Positions 53,792 through 62,156 of a stretch of 64,000 nt of DNA are shown in pieces. Both the position numbers and the translations under genes were made by a program. The notes under the pieces are model-generated. The model searched no databases. It worked only from the letters and a program-made list of their open reading frames with translations, and was not told the DNA's origin. This DNA comes from Mesorhizobium sp. NZP2298 (lineage in GTDB: Bacteria; Pseudomonadota; Alphaproteobacteria; Rhizobiales; Rhizobiaceae), in assembly GCF_013170825.1 (NCBI RefSeq), contig NZ_CP033365.1, forward strand, positions 3,112,001-3,176,000, in the 5' to 3' direction. Every line of letters begins with the position of its first letter. Within the stretch, counting starts at the first letter, position 1.

Positions 53792-54790
53792 ATGTATGTA
53801 GGCCGTTCCTACAAGCTGATCGACTTCGCGCTCTGGTCGCGGCGCAGCGTCATCTACATGGTGGTGGTGAGCGGGCTGGCCGTCGCGGCCTATCGTCTTC
53901 CCGGTATCGCCGGCTTCTCGGTGCCATGGTCGGTCGTGCTGGTGCTCGGCACCACCGTGTCGCTTGTCGCGGGGTTCAAGAATTCGCAGGTGTTCACCCG
54001 CAGCGGTGAGGCGCTGCAGGCGTTCACGCAAATCATCGCCAGCAGCCGGGTGTGGTCCAATTTCTGCCGGGACTTCCTCGACGCGCCGACGGCCAGGCAG
54101 CTCATCTACCGCCATATCGCCTGGATGACGGCACTGCGCTTTTCGCTGCGGCGGCCGATGCCCTGGGAATCCATGGGGAAGGCCGCCAATATCGAATACC
54201 GGCGGCGCTACCGCATCCAGGAGGACAAGGGCTCGATAGCCGACGAATTGCGGCCGCTGCTGGCCGAACAGGCCGAGGCGGTGCTGAAATCGCCACAGCC
54301 GGCGCTGGCCCTGCTCGAAATGCAATCGGTCCAGGTCAACGCACTGTTCAAGGACGCCAGGATTCCTCCTCAGATCTATGTCGAACTGACGAAGCTGATC
54401 CGCGACTTCCACGATCAGCAGGCGCGCTGCGACCGCATCAAGAACAATCCCTATCCGAGGCAGTATGCCATCGTCAGTTCCATGTTCGTCATGATCTTCT
54501 GCACGCTGTTGCCGTTCGGCGTCGTTCCGGTCTTTGCCGACATGGGCAAACTTGGCGGCGTGCTCGGCACGCTCGGCATCTGGCTGACGATCCCGTTCAG
54601 CACGCTGCTGGGCTGGGCCTACATGTCTCTCGACCAGGTCGGCGAGAGCAGCGCCAACCCGTTCGAGGGCAGCGCCAACGACGTTCCGATCTCGCAGATA
54701 TGCCGCGACATCGAGATCGAGCTGCGCGCCGGGCTTGGCGAGGCTGACCTCCCCAAGCCATTGCCGCCGGTCAACGACATCGCGACCTGA
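53792..54790 (+). CDS. bestrophin family anion channel
   Basis: The 332-residue membrane protein opens with VGRSYKLIDFALWSRRSVIY. Membrane segments include YMVVVSGLAVAAYRLPG and IVSSMFVMIFCTLLPFGVVP, with the family segment RIKNNPYPRQYAIVSSMF and the late GWAYMSLDQVGESSANPFEG. Bacterial bestrophin-like (UPF0187) proteins form pentameric anion or cation channels. GGGGAATCC precedes the ATG. It sits 59 bases after the TetR gene and could be co-transcribed with it. Confidence 0.9.
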   Translation: MYVGRSYKLIDFALWSRRSVIYMVVVSGLAVAAYRLPGIAGFSVPWSVVLVLGTTVSLVAGFKNSQVFTRSGEALQAFTQIIASSRVWSNFCRDFLDAPTARQLIYRHIAWMTALRFSLRRPMPWESMGKAANIEYRRRYRIQEDKGSIADELRPLLAEQAEAVLKSPQPALALLEMQSVQVNALFKDARIPPQIYVELTKLIRDFHDQQARCDRIKNNPYPRQYAIVSSMFVMIFCTLLPFGVVPVFADMGKLGGVLGTLGIWLTIPFSTLLGWAYMSLDQVGESSANPFEGSANDVPISQICRDIEIELRAGLGEADLPKPLPPVNDIAT

Positions 54791-54809
54791 AGTGCTGGAC
54801 CTGGCGCGG

Positions 54810-55082
54810 CTACGCTTTCGCTTCGACCAGGATCACCAGGGACTCCGGCACCACGCCATCGTGCGCCATGGCATCAGTGGCCGCCTTGCTCTGCATCAGC
54901 GCGGCCATCTTATCCATATCCGGCACATCCATCATCACGGCCACCCGTTTCGGGTTCTGCGGGTCGACGAAGGTGCGGATGTTCGTGATCCCCAGCGAGC
55001 CGAAAAGCTCCTTGCGCTTGGGTGAACTGAGCCAGTGCTTGCTGTCTTTCGAGATGTTGTGATGGCCGATTACGGTTGGCAT
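54810..55082 (-). CDS. small hypothetical protein (ABM-like fold possible)
   Basis: A 90-residue cytoplasmic protein, MPTVIGHHNISKDSKHWLSS, with ITNIRTFVDPQNPKRVAVMM and DVPDMDKMAALMQSKAATDA. The strand-helix pattern resembles small dimeric alpha-beta barrel (antibiotic monooxygenase-like) proteins, but no catalytic motif is clear. The ATG at 55082 has an excellent GGGGAGG site. It converges with the bestrophin gene. The 247 bases upstream contain no convincing gene. Confidence 0.75.
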   Translation of the reverse strand: MPTVIGHHNISKDSKHWLSSPKRKELFGSLGITNIRTFVDPQNPKRVAVMMDVPDMDKMAALMQSKAATDAMAHDGVVPESLVILVEAKA

Positions 55083-55329
55083 GGCATCCTCCCCAGGGTG
55101 ACGCCGGCGGTCGAAATCGCCCGCCTGCTGCGATCCACCTGTACAAGGCACTGAGCGCCGTTTCGCATCGGCTGTCAATTAGCCATTGCTGATGGAGTGG
55201 CCGTGACGTGGAGTCACCGACAGATCAAGGCTGCGAACGGTGTGACGTGCATTCTACCCGTGCTTGTAGCCATGAATTGGAAGCCATTGCTGCTGGTCGA
55301 CGATATTGCGACCCATGCGGGACTGACGC

Positions 55330-55770
55330 CTATTCCCAGACTGCTCGAGTGCCGACCGCGACGCCACCCCAGTCCTCAGGCGCGACGTCGGCAATCGACT
55401 GGGAGAACGTCCAGTGGTGGCCGGCGAGGTCGCGGCAAGTATACTGGCGCTCGCCATAGGGGTAGCTGGCCGGCGGGCTCAGGATCACGACACCGTGGCG
55501 CGCAGCTCGCTTGTGATGGGCGTCGACATCCTCGACACGCACCATCACCGCGAACGGCGCGCCGGCCTGTTCCGGTATCGGTTCGCCGTTCTTCGACCCG
55601 GTGACAACCACCGCTCCGTCGCCGAAGCCGAGCTGGTGGCGGTGGTTGCCGATGATCAGCCTCTGTTCGAACCCGAAAACCTGGCAGAGCCAGCGGCTGG
55701 CCGTCTCGACGTCGGGATAGGACAGCACGGGTATGACCGCGCTCGCGGGCATGGAGCGATTGGCGATCAT
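55330..55770 (-). CDS. VOC/glyoxalase-like protein
   Basis: The 146-residue vicinal-oxygen-chelate fold protein reads SAVIPVLSYPDVETASRWLC, QVFGFEQRLIIGNHRHQLGF, VMVRVEDVDAHHKRAARHGV and PYGERQYTCRDLAGHHWTFS. The last stretch is the typical VOC end with a metal-binding acid replaced by DLAGHHW. Members include glyoxalases, dioxygenases and antibiotic-binding proteins; the ligand is unknown. The ATG at 55770 follows CGGAGA. It stands alone among minus-strand genes. Confidence 0.85.
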   Translation of the reverse strand: MIANRSMPASAVIPVLSYPDVETASRWLCQVFGFEQRLIIGNHRHQLGFGDGAVVVTGSKNGEPIPEQAGAPFAVMVRVEDVDAHHKRAARHGVVILSPPASYPYGERQYTCRDLAGHHWTFSQSIADVAPEDWGGVAVGTRAVWE

Positions 55771-55820
55771 GTCATTCTCCGTGGCCTTCCGCGCGGGGCA
55801 TCCAGGACGGATTTTCCGCT

Positions 55821-56249
55821 TCAACTATAGGGCGACCAGCATTGCTGGCGAGGCCCGTTATAAGGCTGGTAGCTGTTGTCCCAAGCGCGGTAGGAGACGT
55901 ACCGGTCATAGCACCAGCGCACATGCGCCGCTTCCAGCCGGACGGCAGGAGGCGCCGGCAATGGCGCGGCGGATCCGGCCGCGACGCCGGCGGCAAAGGC
56001 AGCGGCGGGGAACCAGTAACCGTTGTAATAACGGTAGCCGGGCCGCATGCGCACATAGCCGCGATAGCCATTGTAGTAGTATCCGCCGCCGACGACGTAG
56101 AACCCGCGCCGAAACCAGACTGGTGTCGGCACGGTGGTGACCGACGCCGGGGCAGAAGCCGGCACGACCGGCAAGGCCTCTGCCGGCGAGGCCAGCACCG
56201 AGGCGCCAATCATCAAACCGCAAAACGCTGTAAGTGTCCGTTTCATCAT
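55821..56249 (-). CDS. BA14K family secreted protein
   Basis: About 142 residues with a signal peptide (MKRTLTAFCGLMIGASVLAS). A Tyr/Gly-rich middle (FYVVGGGYYYNGYRGYVRMR) leads to the BA14K signature near the C-terminus, HVRWCYDRYVSYRAWDNSYQ followed by PYNGPRQQCWSPYS with two cysteines. The family is named after a Brucella immunoreactive lectin-like protein and is common in rhizobia. Two adjacent ATGs (56249 and 56246) follow AGGAGAG; either may be used. It lies just downstream of an EF-hand gene on the same strand. Confidence 0.85.
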   Translation of the reverse strand: MMKRTLTAFCGLMIGASVLASPAEALPVVPASAPASVTTVPTPVWFRRGFYVVGGGYYYNGYRGYVRMRPGYRYYNGYWFPAAAFAAGVAAGSAAPLPAPPAVRLEAAHVRWCYDRYVSYRAWDNSYQPYNGPRQQCWSPYS

Positions 56250-56277
56250 GTCTCTCCTGTGAGGGGTGTTAAGGGGA

Positions 56278-56700
56278 TCACTGGCGTCTGAGCGCCCGCA
56301 GTTCGGAGATCGAAAGCGCGCCGTCGCCGTTGGTGTCCGCCCGCAGCAACCGGTCGGGAATGAAGGCGGCAAACTCGTCGCGCGAAATCCTGCCGTCGCC
56401 ATTGCGGTCGATGCGGCCGGCCTGGGCCTGGAAGCCGCCGAATTGGGCGGCCTGGAAGTCGAGCTTCGACTTCACCGCTTCCACCGCCGCGCGCACTTCG
56501 CCCGCGTCGAGCAAACCATTGTGGTTGGCATCCATCCGGTCGAACATCCGCGCCCGCGCGGCCTGGATTTCGCTGAATTCGAGCTTGCGGTCGCCGTTGG
56601 TGTCTATGCGCCGGAAGAGTTCCTTGGCACTGCCGTCCGCCGCACAGGCGCTTCCCGCGCCAAGCAGCAGGCCGGCAAAGGCCATGACTATCTTGTTCAT
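56278..56700 (-). CDS. secreted EF-hand calcium-binding protein
   Basis: The 140-residue protein has a signal peptide (MNKIVMAFAGLLLGAGSACA) and four EF-hand loops: DTNGDRKLEFSE, DANHNGLLDAGE, DRNGDGRISRDE and DTNGDGALSISE. All have the expected D-x-D/N-x-D/N-G pattern with Glu at position 12. It probably binds calcium in the periplasm. It is divergent from another four-EF-hand protein at 56952 and precedes the BA14K gene on its own strand. Confidence 0.92.
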   Translation of the reverse strand: MNKIVMAFAGLLLGAGSACAADGSAKELFRRIDTNGDRKLEFSEIQAARARMFDRMDANHNGLLDAGEVRAAVEAVKSKLDFQAAQFGGFQAQAGRIDRNGDGRISRDEFAAFIPDRLLRADTNGDGALSISELRALRRQ

Positions 56701-56951
56701 GCTGGTCTCCGCATTGGGTCGGATGGTCCGCCTCGGACCGTCCTTGCAGAGCCTTCTACGCGGCGCCTTCCGTGCCCCTACGCGGCGCGAGGTGATTTTT
56801 TTTCAAGGTGGTGCAGGCGTAACGGCCTACCCCGCCGCGACAGGGATTGGCAGGTCCGGCAAAGAATCCTCCGCGTCGAGCGTAGGGCTTGGCCCCGTGC
56901 TGCGTATCGGTCAGCAGTCGCCCCCCGACTAGACACGAAAGGACCACCATC

Positions 56952-57386
56952 ATGAAACGCTCTGCACTCATTGCGGGCCTGCTCATCGGGCTTACGCCGC
57001 TCTTTGCGGCGCAGGCACAGGACATGCCCGGCCAGCGCATTCTGCAACGGATCGACACCAATGGCGACGGCGCCATCTCCAAGGATGAGATGACGGCCGC
57101 CCGCGAGCGCTTGTTCAGGAAGCTCGACCGCAATGGCGATGGCGTCATCGACGAGAAGGAGATGGAGAGTGCCCGCCAGGCGATCAAGGATCGCGCCGAG
57201 GTGGCGCAGGCGCGGCTCGGCAGCCGCTGGCGGCGCATGGACGCCAATGGCGACGGCAAGGTCTCCGAGCAGGAATTCGCCAGCAGCATGCCTTTGTTCG
57301 ACCTCGCGGACCGGGATGGTGACGGCAAGATTTCGGCCGACGAGATCGCCTCCGTCCGCAAGCTGATCGCCGAGCACGCCAACTGA
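56952..57386 (+). CDS. secreted EF-hand calcium-binding protein
   Basis: The 144-residue exported protein has a signal peptide (MKRSALIAGLLIGLTPLFAA) and four EF-hand loops: DTNGDGAISKDE, DRNGDGVIDEKE, DANGDGKVSEQE and DRDGDGKISADE. The loops are closer to canonical than in the divergent neighbour. The ATG at 56952 is set by the signal peptide and an AAAGGA site. It may be the first gene of a run leading to the sigma-factor operon. Confidence 0.92.
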   Translation: MKRSALIAGLLIGLTPLFAAQAQDMPGQRILQRIDTNGDGAISKDEMTAARERLFRKLDRNGDGVIDEKEMESARQAIKDRAEVAQARLGSRWRRMDANGDGKVSEQEFASSMPLFDLADRDGDGKISADEIASVRKLIAEHAN

Positions 57387-57429
57387 TGATCGGCAGTGAT
57401 CATTCCCTTTACAAAACAAGGAGTACGAC

Positions 57430-57813
57430 ATGTTGTCTTCGGTAAAGATTCCGATTTTCTGTCTCGGTGCGATGCTTATCTGGTCGACCGCTTCGCCGGC
57501 TTCGGCCGAGGAATGGCAGCGTCCGACCGCGCACGGCGGCGAGATCAGCCGAAGCGTCAGCAAGGACGGCAATGTCTACACCGGCTCGACCACCCGCACC
57601 GGCCCCAATGGCGGCACCTATACGTCGAGCTCCAAGTGCATTGCAGGCGTTGTTGACCGCTGCGCCAGAAGCTATTCTGGCACCGGGCCGAATGGGCAGA
57701 CCTTCTCTGGCAAGCGTGTATCGGCGGGCGGGGTGTTTCGGGGCCGTTCGGCAGGCAGCTTCACCGGCCCGAACGGCAACACGGTCCACGGCTTCCGCCG
57801 CTGGCGGCGCTGA
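57430..57813 (+). CDS. secreted hypothetical protein with TGPNG repeats
   Basis: A 127-residue protein with a signal peptide (IPIFCLGAMLIWSTASPASA). The mature part is Gly/Ser/Thr-rich with recurring TGPNG units (RTGPNGGTYTSSS, GTGPNGQTFSGK, FTGPNGNTVHG), a pattern suggesting a short beta-repeat or surface adhesin-like fold, and two cysteines. It lies between an EF-hand gene and an ECF sigma gene; calcium-linked secretion is possible but unproven. AAGGAG precedes the ATG. Confidence 0.75.
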   Translation: MLSSVKIPIFCLGAMLIWSTASPASAEEWQRPTAHGGEISRSVSKDGNVYTGSTTRTGPNGGTYTSSSKCIAGVVDRCARSYSGTGPNGQTFSGKRVSAGGVFRGRSAGSFTGPNGNTVHGFRRWRR

Positions 57814-57867
57814 CATCTGGTGTGATGGATTTGAACCCGAAATTCGTTTCTGTGCTCCTCCTGATCG

Positions 57868-58506
57868 ATGCGAATTTCGGATTCGCCGAACCAGCAGTCT
57901 CGTCCGTGGATGCGCGCCGCCGTGCGACATGAGGAACCCCGCGGTGACGATGAGCTTCTGGCGCGCATCGCCGCGGGCAGCCAAAGCGCGCTGTCCGAGC
58001 TCATCGCCCGCCATGGCCGTGGGCTGCGAATGTTCGCGGCGCGGTATCTCGGCAATGCCGGCGACGCCGAGGATGTGGTGCAGGAGGTATTCGTGGCCGT
58101 CTGGAAACAGGCCACGCGGTTCGATCCGGCCAAGGGGCGGGCTTCGACCTGGCTCTATCGGATCACCGCCAACCGGTGCATTGACCAGCGTCGACGCAGG
58201 GCGCTACGCAGTTTCATCGGGCTGGACGACATAAAGGAAGAGGTCGCGTCGCCGGAGGCGGATGCCGAAGCGACGACAGCGGCGCGGCAGGAACTGGCGA
58301 TCGTGCGCGACGGGCTCTCGCGCCTGCCGGAACGGCAGCGCATGGCGGTGCTGCTGAGGGCGGTCGGCGACCTCGATATCGCCGCGATCGCCGAAGTGAT
58401 GGGCAGCAGCATCGGCTCGGCCGAGCAATTGCTGGTGCGCGGACGGCGCGCGCTCAGGGATCATTTGGCAATGGCGGCCGTGGGCCGTGAAAGGGAGTCC
58501 TCATGA
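57868..58506 (+). CDS. ECF RNA polymerase sigma factor
   Basis: The 212-residue sigma-70-family factor has region 2 (SELIARHGRGLRMFAARYLG, GDAEDVVQEVFVAVWKQATR and STWLYRITANRCIDQRRRRA) and region 4 (LSRLPERQRMAVLLRAVGDL followed by DIAAIAEVMGSSIGSAEQLL). The N-terminal 25 residues are not conserved, so the true start may be a later codon. It overlaps the next gene by four bases. That gene encodes a likely anti-sigma factor, and a metal-sensor-like protein follows, as in CnrH-type systems. Confidence 0.93.
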   Translation: MRISDSPNQQSRPWMRAAVRHEEPRGDDELLARIAAGSQSALSELIARHGRGLRMFAARYLGNAGDAEDVVQEVFVAVWKQATRFDPAKGRASTWLYRITANRCIDQRRRRALRSFIGLDDIKEEVASPEADAEATTAARQELAIVRDGLSRLPERQRMAVLLRAVGDLDIAAIAEVMGSSIGSAEQLLVRGRRALRDHLAMAAVGRERESS

Positions 58507-58943
58507 CACGGGACGAATTCGAACGAAACAGGCGCCGCTTCGGCGACAGGGTCGAGGCATGGCCGGCGCCCTTCCGCCAGCAGGCGCTGACCTTGCTGGC
58601 GGCGGAGTGGAAGGACGATCCGGATGCCGTGCTCGATCGTCTTGTGCTCGAGGCGGCGCTGACCGATGGCGACGACCAGGCGCTGGCGCGCAAGGTGCTG
58701 GCCCGTATCGACAGCGGTCGTGTTCCGGCACGCTCGTCTTTCCTGCCGCGCTTCCTTTTGAGTCCGGCCGGGTTCGCGGCCTGCGCCGCCGCCGCGCTCG
58801 TTGCGGCGACGCTGGCAGGCTACCAGCTGGCACGGCTTCAGGACGATCTGTCTGATACGGAGCTGCTGGCGCTGGCGTCCGGTTCGTCGCTGGCCCAAGG
58901 CCGCGGTATCGTGGCCGATCCAGAAGGGGAGGGCTCGCTTTGA
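58503..58943 (+). CDS. membrane protein, putative anti-sigma factor
   Basis: The 146-residue single-span protein has a cytoplasmic helical N-terminal half (MTRDEFERNRRRFGDRVEAW), one membrane helix (GFAACAAAALVAATLAGYQL, about 92-111) and a short periplasmic tail. There is no zinc-binding HxxxCxxC motif. Position and topology directly after the ECF sigma gene (four-base overlap) suggest an anti-sigma factor such as CnrY-like proteins. It overlaps the next gene by four bases too. Confidence 0.65.
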   Translation: MTRDEFERNRRRFGDRVEAWPAPFRQQALTLLAAEWKDDPDAVLDRLVLEAALTDGDDQALARKVLARIDSGRVPARSSFLPRFLLSPAGFAACAAAALVAATLAGYQLARLQDDLSDTELLALASGSSLAQGRGIVADPEGEGSL

Positions 58944-59341
58944 AGCGCTCCTGGATATGGACGGCGACCCTGGTGCTGCTTGCTCTTTCGCTGGCCGTCA
59001 ACTTCTTCCTGGTCGGTTATGCCATGCATGGCCTGCGGCAAGGCGCGGCGACGCGTGTGCTGTTGTCGGAGATTGCCAGCAGCTATCCGCCCGAGGTGAG
59101 GAAGGAGTTCCGTGGCATTCTGCGCGACAACCGCGCGCGCACCTTCCAGGCTCTGCGCGACCTGCGTAGCGCGCGCGCCACCCTGGCGGCGGCACAAACA
59201 GCCAAACCCTTTGACGAAACGGCGGCGAAGGACGCGATGGCGGCTGTGCGCAGCGCAACGACCAACCTTCAGGCGACCATGCAGGACTATCTCCTGACCG
59301 CGCTGAAGAATGTCAACGCCAGGCCCGCCGCGGGAGGCTGA
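58940..59341 (+). CDS. periplasmic metal sensor-like protein (Metal_resist family)
   Basis: The 133-residue protein is anchored by an N-terminal helix (TATLVLLALSLAVNFFLVGY), with a helical periplasmic domain containing EIASSYPPEVRKEFRGILRD and KDAMAAVRSATTNLQATMQD. This matches the Metal_resist/CnrX group of Spy-like sensors. In CnrXYH the sensor releases an anti-sigma factor on metal binding. Metal ligands are not obvious here (few His/Met), so the signal may be another envelope stress. It is the last gene of a three-gene overlapping operon. Confidence 0.75.
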   Translation: MKRSWIWTATLVLLALSLAVNFFLVGYAMHGLRQGAATRVLLSEIASSYPPEVRKEFRGILRDNRARTFQALRDLRSARATLAAAQTAKPFDETAAKDAMAAVRSATTNLQATMQDYLLTALKNVNARPAAGG

Positions 59342-59422
59342 GCCGCGGCGGCCCCACTGGCGGCACAATTGTCGCCGACCTATGTCGGTATCCAACCGGC
59401 TTGCGATCGCGAAAATGGAATA

Positions 59423-60583
59423 ATGCGGCACGACAGGCTTGTCCTAACCCTGCTTTGGCGCGAGTTCTCGGCTGGTCTGCGCTCGATGCGCCGCCGCGAC
59501 CTTGCCTGGATCGTGGCTGGCGGCGGGGCGTTGCTCGCCTACGCCATTGCCGACATCGTCGTCGCATTGCATGCGGCCGCCGCCACGTTGCGGCAAGCGC
59601 AGGTGTTGTGGATGGCCGGCCTGCCGGCGGTACTGCTTTGCCTTGGCGGCTTCGCCGGCAGTGCGGTCGCAAGACTTTGCCTGTCACGCGCATTCGCGCC
59701 GTTCCTGAAAGCATTTCCGCTCTCCCTCTTCGAGCGGCGGCGCATGGCCGCGGTAGCGGCATCTGCGCTGGGCGTTCCCATTGCCTTCATCGTCGCGGTG
59801 GCCGCGGGCCTCGGCTGTTTCGTCATCGCAAAGCCGCTTGCGTCGGTCTGGGGTGTCGGTGCCGCGATGCTGTTTGGCACCGGCTTTGGCGCCGCGGCCG
59901 GGCTGCGACTGCGGAGCGCTCGCGACCTGATCCACTCCGGCAACACCGAGCCGGCGGGCGATCGCGGCGGGCGCAAGCCCTCGCTCGGCGCCTTCGATCG
60001 TTCGACGCCGGCCTGGCTCTCGAGCTGGGCCTGGGACCTGCCGGCCGGCCGCGTAAGGCTTTCATGGCGGCTGATGGGCGCGGCCATGCTGCTCGGTCTC
60101 GTGGCGGTCGTTGCGGCCTCCATCAGTTTCGTTCGCCATGATGCCGTGCCGGCGGCCATGGCCGGGCTGGCCGGCGGCGTTCTCGTCTTCATGCTGAGCG
60201 CGCGCTTCCACCCGCTCGGCTCGCCGGTGCTGCGCACGGCTCCGCTCGGCTTCGTCAGGGCCTGGTTGCGCCTGGCGCGGCTGCCGCTGCAACTGTCGCT
60301 CGCCTTCTTTCTCCTGCCGGCGGGTGCTGCCCTGGCGGCGGAGCCGTCGGCCTGGGCGATGCCGATCGCCAGCGGCTTCTGGCTGCTGGCGCTGAACGGC
60401 GCCTATGCGGTGTTTGCCGCCTATTTCATGAGCGCGCCGTTCGTCGCCGCGCTGAGCTTTCTCAGTGCCATCGCCTACACAAGCTACGAGTCGCTCGAAT
60501 ATGGGCGCACGGTACTGATCGGCTTTGCCGCCCTTGTCCTGTTCCTGTGGCACCGGGCGCAACGGAGATACCGCCATGGATAG
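59423..60583 (+). CDS. polytopic membrane protein, likely ABC exporter permease
   Basis: The 386-residue protein has about ten hydrophobic segments, among them LAWIVAGGGALLAYAIADIV, VLWMAGLPAVLLCLGGFAG, LMGAAMLLGLVAVVAASISF and FLLPAGAALAAEPSAW. It has no recognised family motif. Its stop overlaps the ATG of an ABC ATPase by eight bases, so it is probably the membrane half of a two-gene ABC-2-like system. The ATG at 59423 is chosen since coding character begins there. Confidence 0.7.
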   Translation: MRHDRLVLTLLWREFSAGLRSMRRRDLAWIVAGGGALLAYAIADIVVALHAAAATLRQAQVLWMAGLPAVLLCLGGFAGSAVARLCLSRAFAPFLKAFPLSLFERRRMAAVAASALGVPIAFIVAVAAGLGCFVIAKPLASVWGVGAAMLFGTGFGAAAGLRLRSARDLIHSGNTEPAGDRGGRKPSLGAFDRSTPAWLSSWAWDLPAGRVRLSWRLMGAAMLLGLVAVVAASISFVRHDAVPAAMAGLAGGVLVFMLSARFHPLGSPVLRTAPLGFVRAWLRLARLPLQLSLAFFLLPAGAALAAEPSAWAMPIASGFWLLALNGAYAVFAAYFMSAPFVAALSFLSAIAYTSYESLEYGRTVLIGFAALVLFLWHRAQRRYRHG

Positions 60584-61334
60584 CAGCGCCGACCCTGCCG
60601 AGATACTCGCGGTTCGCGGTCTCAGCGCCGGCTATGGGGGCCGCCCGGTCGTCCGCGGTGCCGACCTGTCGCTCGGCCGTGGTGACATCCTTGGCCTGCT
60701 TGGCGCCAACGGCTCGGGCAAATCCACTTTGCTGAGAGCAATCAGCGGTCAGATCCGGCCGCTCGGGGGCAGCGTGACGATCAACGGCGTCGACCTTGCC
60801 GGCGCACCGGAGCGCGCCAAGTCCGGCTTCGGCCTCGCCGTGGATCCATCCGAACTGCCGGCAGCACTGAGCGGGTGGCAATATCTCCAGCTCGTCGCCT
60901 CGATCCGCGGCTGCGCCGAAGACGACTGGCCTGGCGTCAATGTCGCCGATCGGCTCGGGCTCAAGCGCTGGATCGACCGGCCTATCGGCGAATATTCGCT
61001 GGGCACGCGGGCCAAGATCGCCATTGCCGCGGCTCTGCTTGGTGCGCCGCCGCTGCTGATCTTCGACGAGTCCCTGAACGGCCTTGATCCGCTTGCCGCC
61101 TTCGAGGTGAAGCGCATCATCCAGGCCCTGGCTTCGAGCGGCCGCCATGCCGTCATCATCTCCACCCATGTCGTGGATTCCGTGCCTGGCCTGTGCAATC
61201 GCGTCCTGCTTCTGACCGAGGGCCGCATTGCGCGTGACTGGGATGCACGCCAACTGGCCGAGGTGGGGCGCGTGCCTGGCGCTTTCGAAGCCGAAGTCAT
61301 GCGGGCACTGACGGTCCAGGCGGCTGACGGATGA
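60576..61334 (+). CDS. ABC transporter ATP-binding protein
   Basis: The 252-residue ATPase has Walker A GANGSGKST and Walker B LLIFDESLNGLDP. The signature region is degenerate (EYSLGTRAKIAIAAALLGAP, with YSLGTR in place of LSGGQ), and the H-loop is IISTHVVDS. Degenerate signatures of this kind are common in CcmA/ABC-2 exporters. It pairs with the membrane protein gene upstream (eight-base overlap). Substrate unknown. Confidence 0.88.
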   Translation: MDSSADPAEILAVRGLSAGYGGRPVVRGADLSLGRGDILGLLGANGSGKSTLLRAISGQIRPLGGSVTINGVDLAGAPERAKSGFGLAVDPSELPAALSGWQYLQLVASIRGCAEDDWPGVNVADRLGLKRWIDRPIGEYSLGTRAKIAIAAALLGAPPLLIFDESLNGLDPLAAFEVKRIIQALASSGRHAVIISTHVVDSVPGLCNRVLLLTEGRIARDWDARQLAEVGRVPGAFEAEVMRALTVQAADG

Positions 61335-61365
61335 AGGCACGTCGAGGCATGAATCTGCCGCAGGC

Positions 61366-61739
61366 TCAAAGCTCCAGCCAACAACCTTGCCGAAGTGCTT
61401 TCGCGCTCCGTAGTGCCTGAAGGCGGCGGCAATGTCGCGCAGCGGGAAGCGGCGGTCGATGACGGGCTTCAAGCTGTTTGATCTCTATCGCGCGGATCAT
61501 GTCCTCCTGGTCCGCCCGGCTGCCGCCGCCGACGGCGATCACTTCACCCGCGCCGTCGGACAGCGGCACGCGGCCGTCGGCGAGCGGCGTCTTGCCCTGC
61601 ACCGCGAAATCGTCGCGCATGTTCAACGAACAGGCGCGAATCCTGACCAGCACGTCGCCCCCCCCGGCCGCGGCGGATCCTCCTCGACCAGTTCGATCCT
61701 GTCCAGGCCACCCGGAGCCCTCAGCCTGACCAGCTTCAT
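61366..61739 (-). pseudogene. decayed zinc-type alcohol dehydrogenase/quinone reductase
   Basis: From an ATG at 61739 the minus strand encodes MKLVRLRAPGGLDRIELVEE, then a G8 run (61659-61666) breaks the frame. The next frame gives VLVRIRACSLNMRDDFAVQG and SDGAGEVIAVG, a GroES-like dehydrogenase start. It then jumps, without the 200-residue NAD-binding core, to IRAIEIKQL and, after another single-base shift, KPVIDRRFPLRDIAAAFRHY and HFGKVVG, the family C-terminus. Two frameshifts plus an internal deletion make it a pseudogene whatever the fate of the homopolymer. Confidence 0.75.
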
Positions 61740-61788
61740 TGTCTTCTCCGACGTGTGGATGTCTTGATATGGCGACAGCGAGCCAGGT

Positions 61789-62046
61789 CTACCGGACCTG
61801 CCGGCCGGAAATCACCCTGAGCCAGGGTGCGAGATGGAAGGCGCTCATCAGCAGGTACATGGCCGCCATGCCCGTCAGCGGCGAGCCGCCCATGCACAGC
61901 ATGGCTGCGTCGCCACCTTGAAGACACGAGAGCAGGGCCATCAGGGCGAAGGTCGGTGCCGCCGCGAGACACAGCCAGTCGGCGACACCAAGGGGGGTGG
62001 TATTTTCGGGGGTCGCGCCGCCGGTGCCGGAATGGATGTCGGTCAT
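61789..62046 (-). CDS. small membrane protein
   Basis: An 85-residue protein with two hydrophobic segments (LGVADWLCLAAAPTFALMAL and LTGMAAMYLLMSAFHLAPWL) and a short basic tail. The ATG at 62046 follows AAAAAGGACC. Similar two-span proteins occur near DUF899 genes in rhizobia as far as I recall, but no function is known. A strong hairpin separates it from the DUF899 gene. Confidence 0.65.
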   Translation of the reverse strand: MTDIHSGTGGATPENTTPLGVADWLCLAAAPTFALMALLSCLQGGDAAMLCMGGSPLTGMAAMYLLMSAFHLAPWLRVISGRQVR

Positions 62047-62090
62047 GGTCCTTTTTCCCTGATGATCATGCCAGTGACGAGGCCAGGGCT

Positions 62091-62128
62091 TGGGTTCCTC
62101 GCCCCACGGTGTGGGCAAGAGGAACCCA
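62091..62128 (-). terminator. strong hairpin after DUF899 gene
   Basis: TGGGTTCCTC (62091-62100) pairs with GAGGAACCCA (62119-62128), with an inner GCCCCAC/GTGGGC stem. It lies 29 bases past the DUF899 stop at 62157, on the way to the small membrane-protein gene. Confidence 0.65.
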
Positions 62129-62156
62129 GGCTGGATGGGGCGTCGATCCACCGGTC

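Noticed and set aside
55083..55329. Plus-strand ORFs near the VOC gene
   Set aside because: They lie in an intergenic gap or opposite the VOC gene, and have low-complexity Arg/Pro composition typical of shadows.
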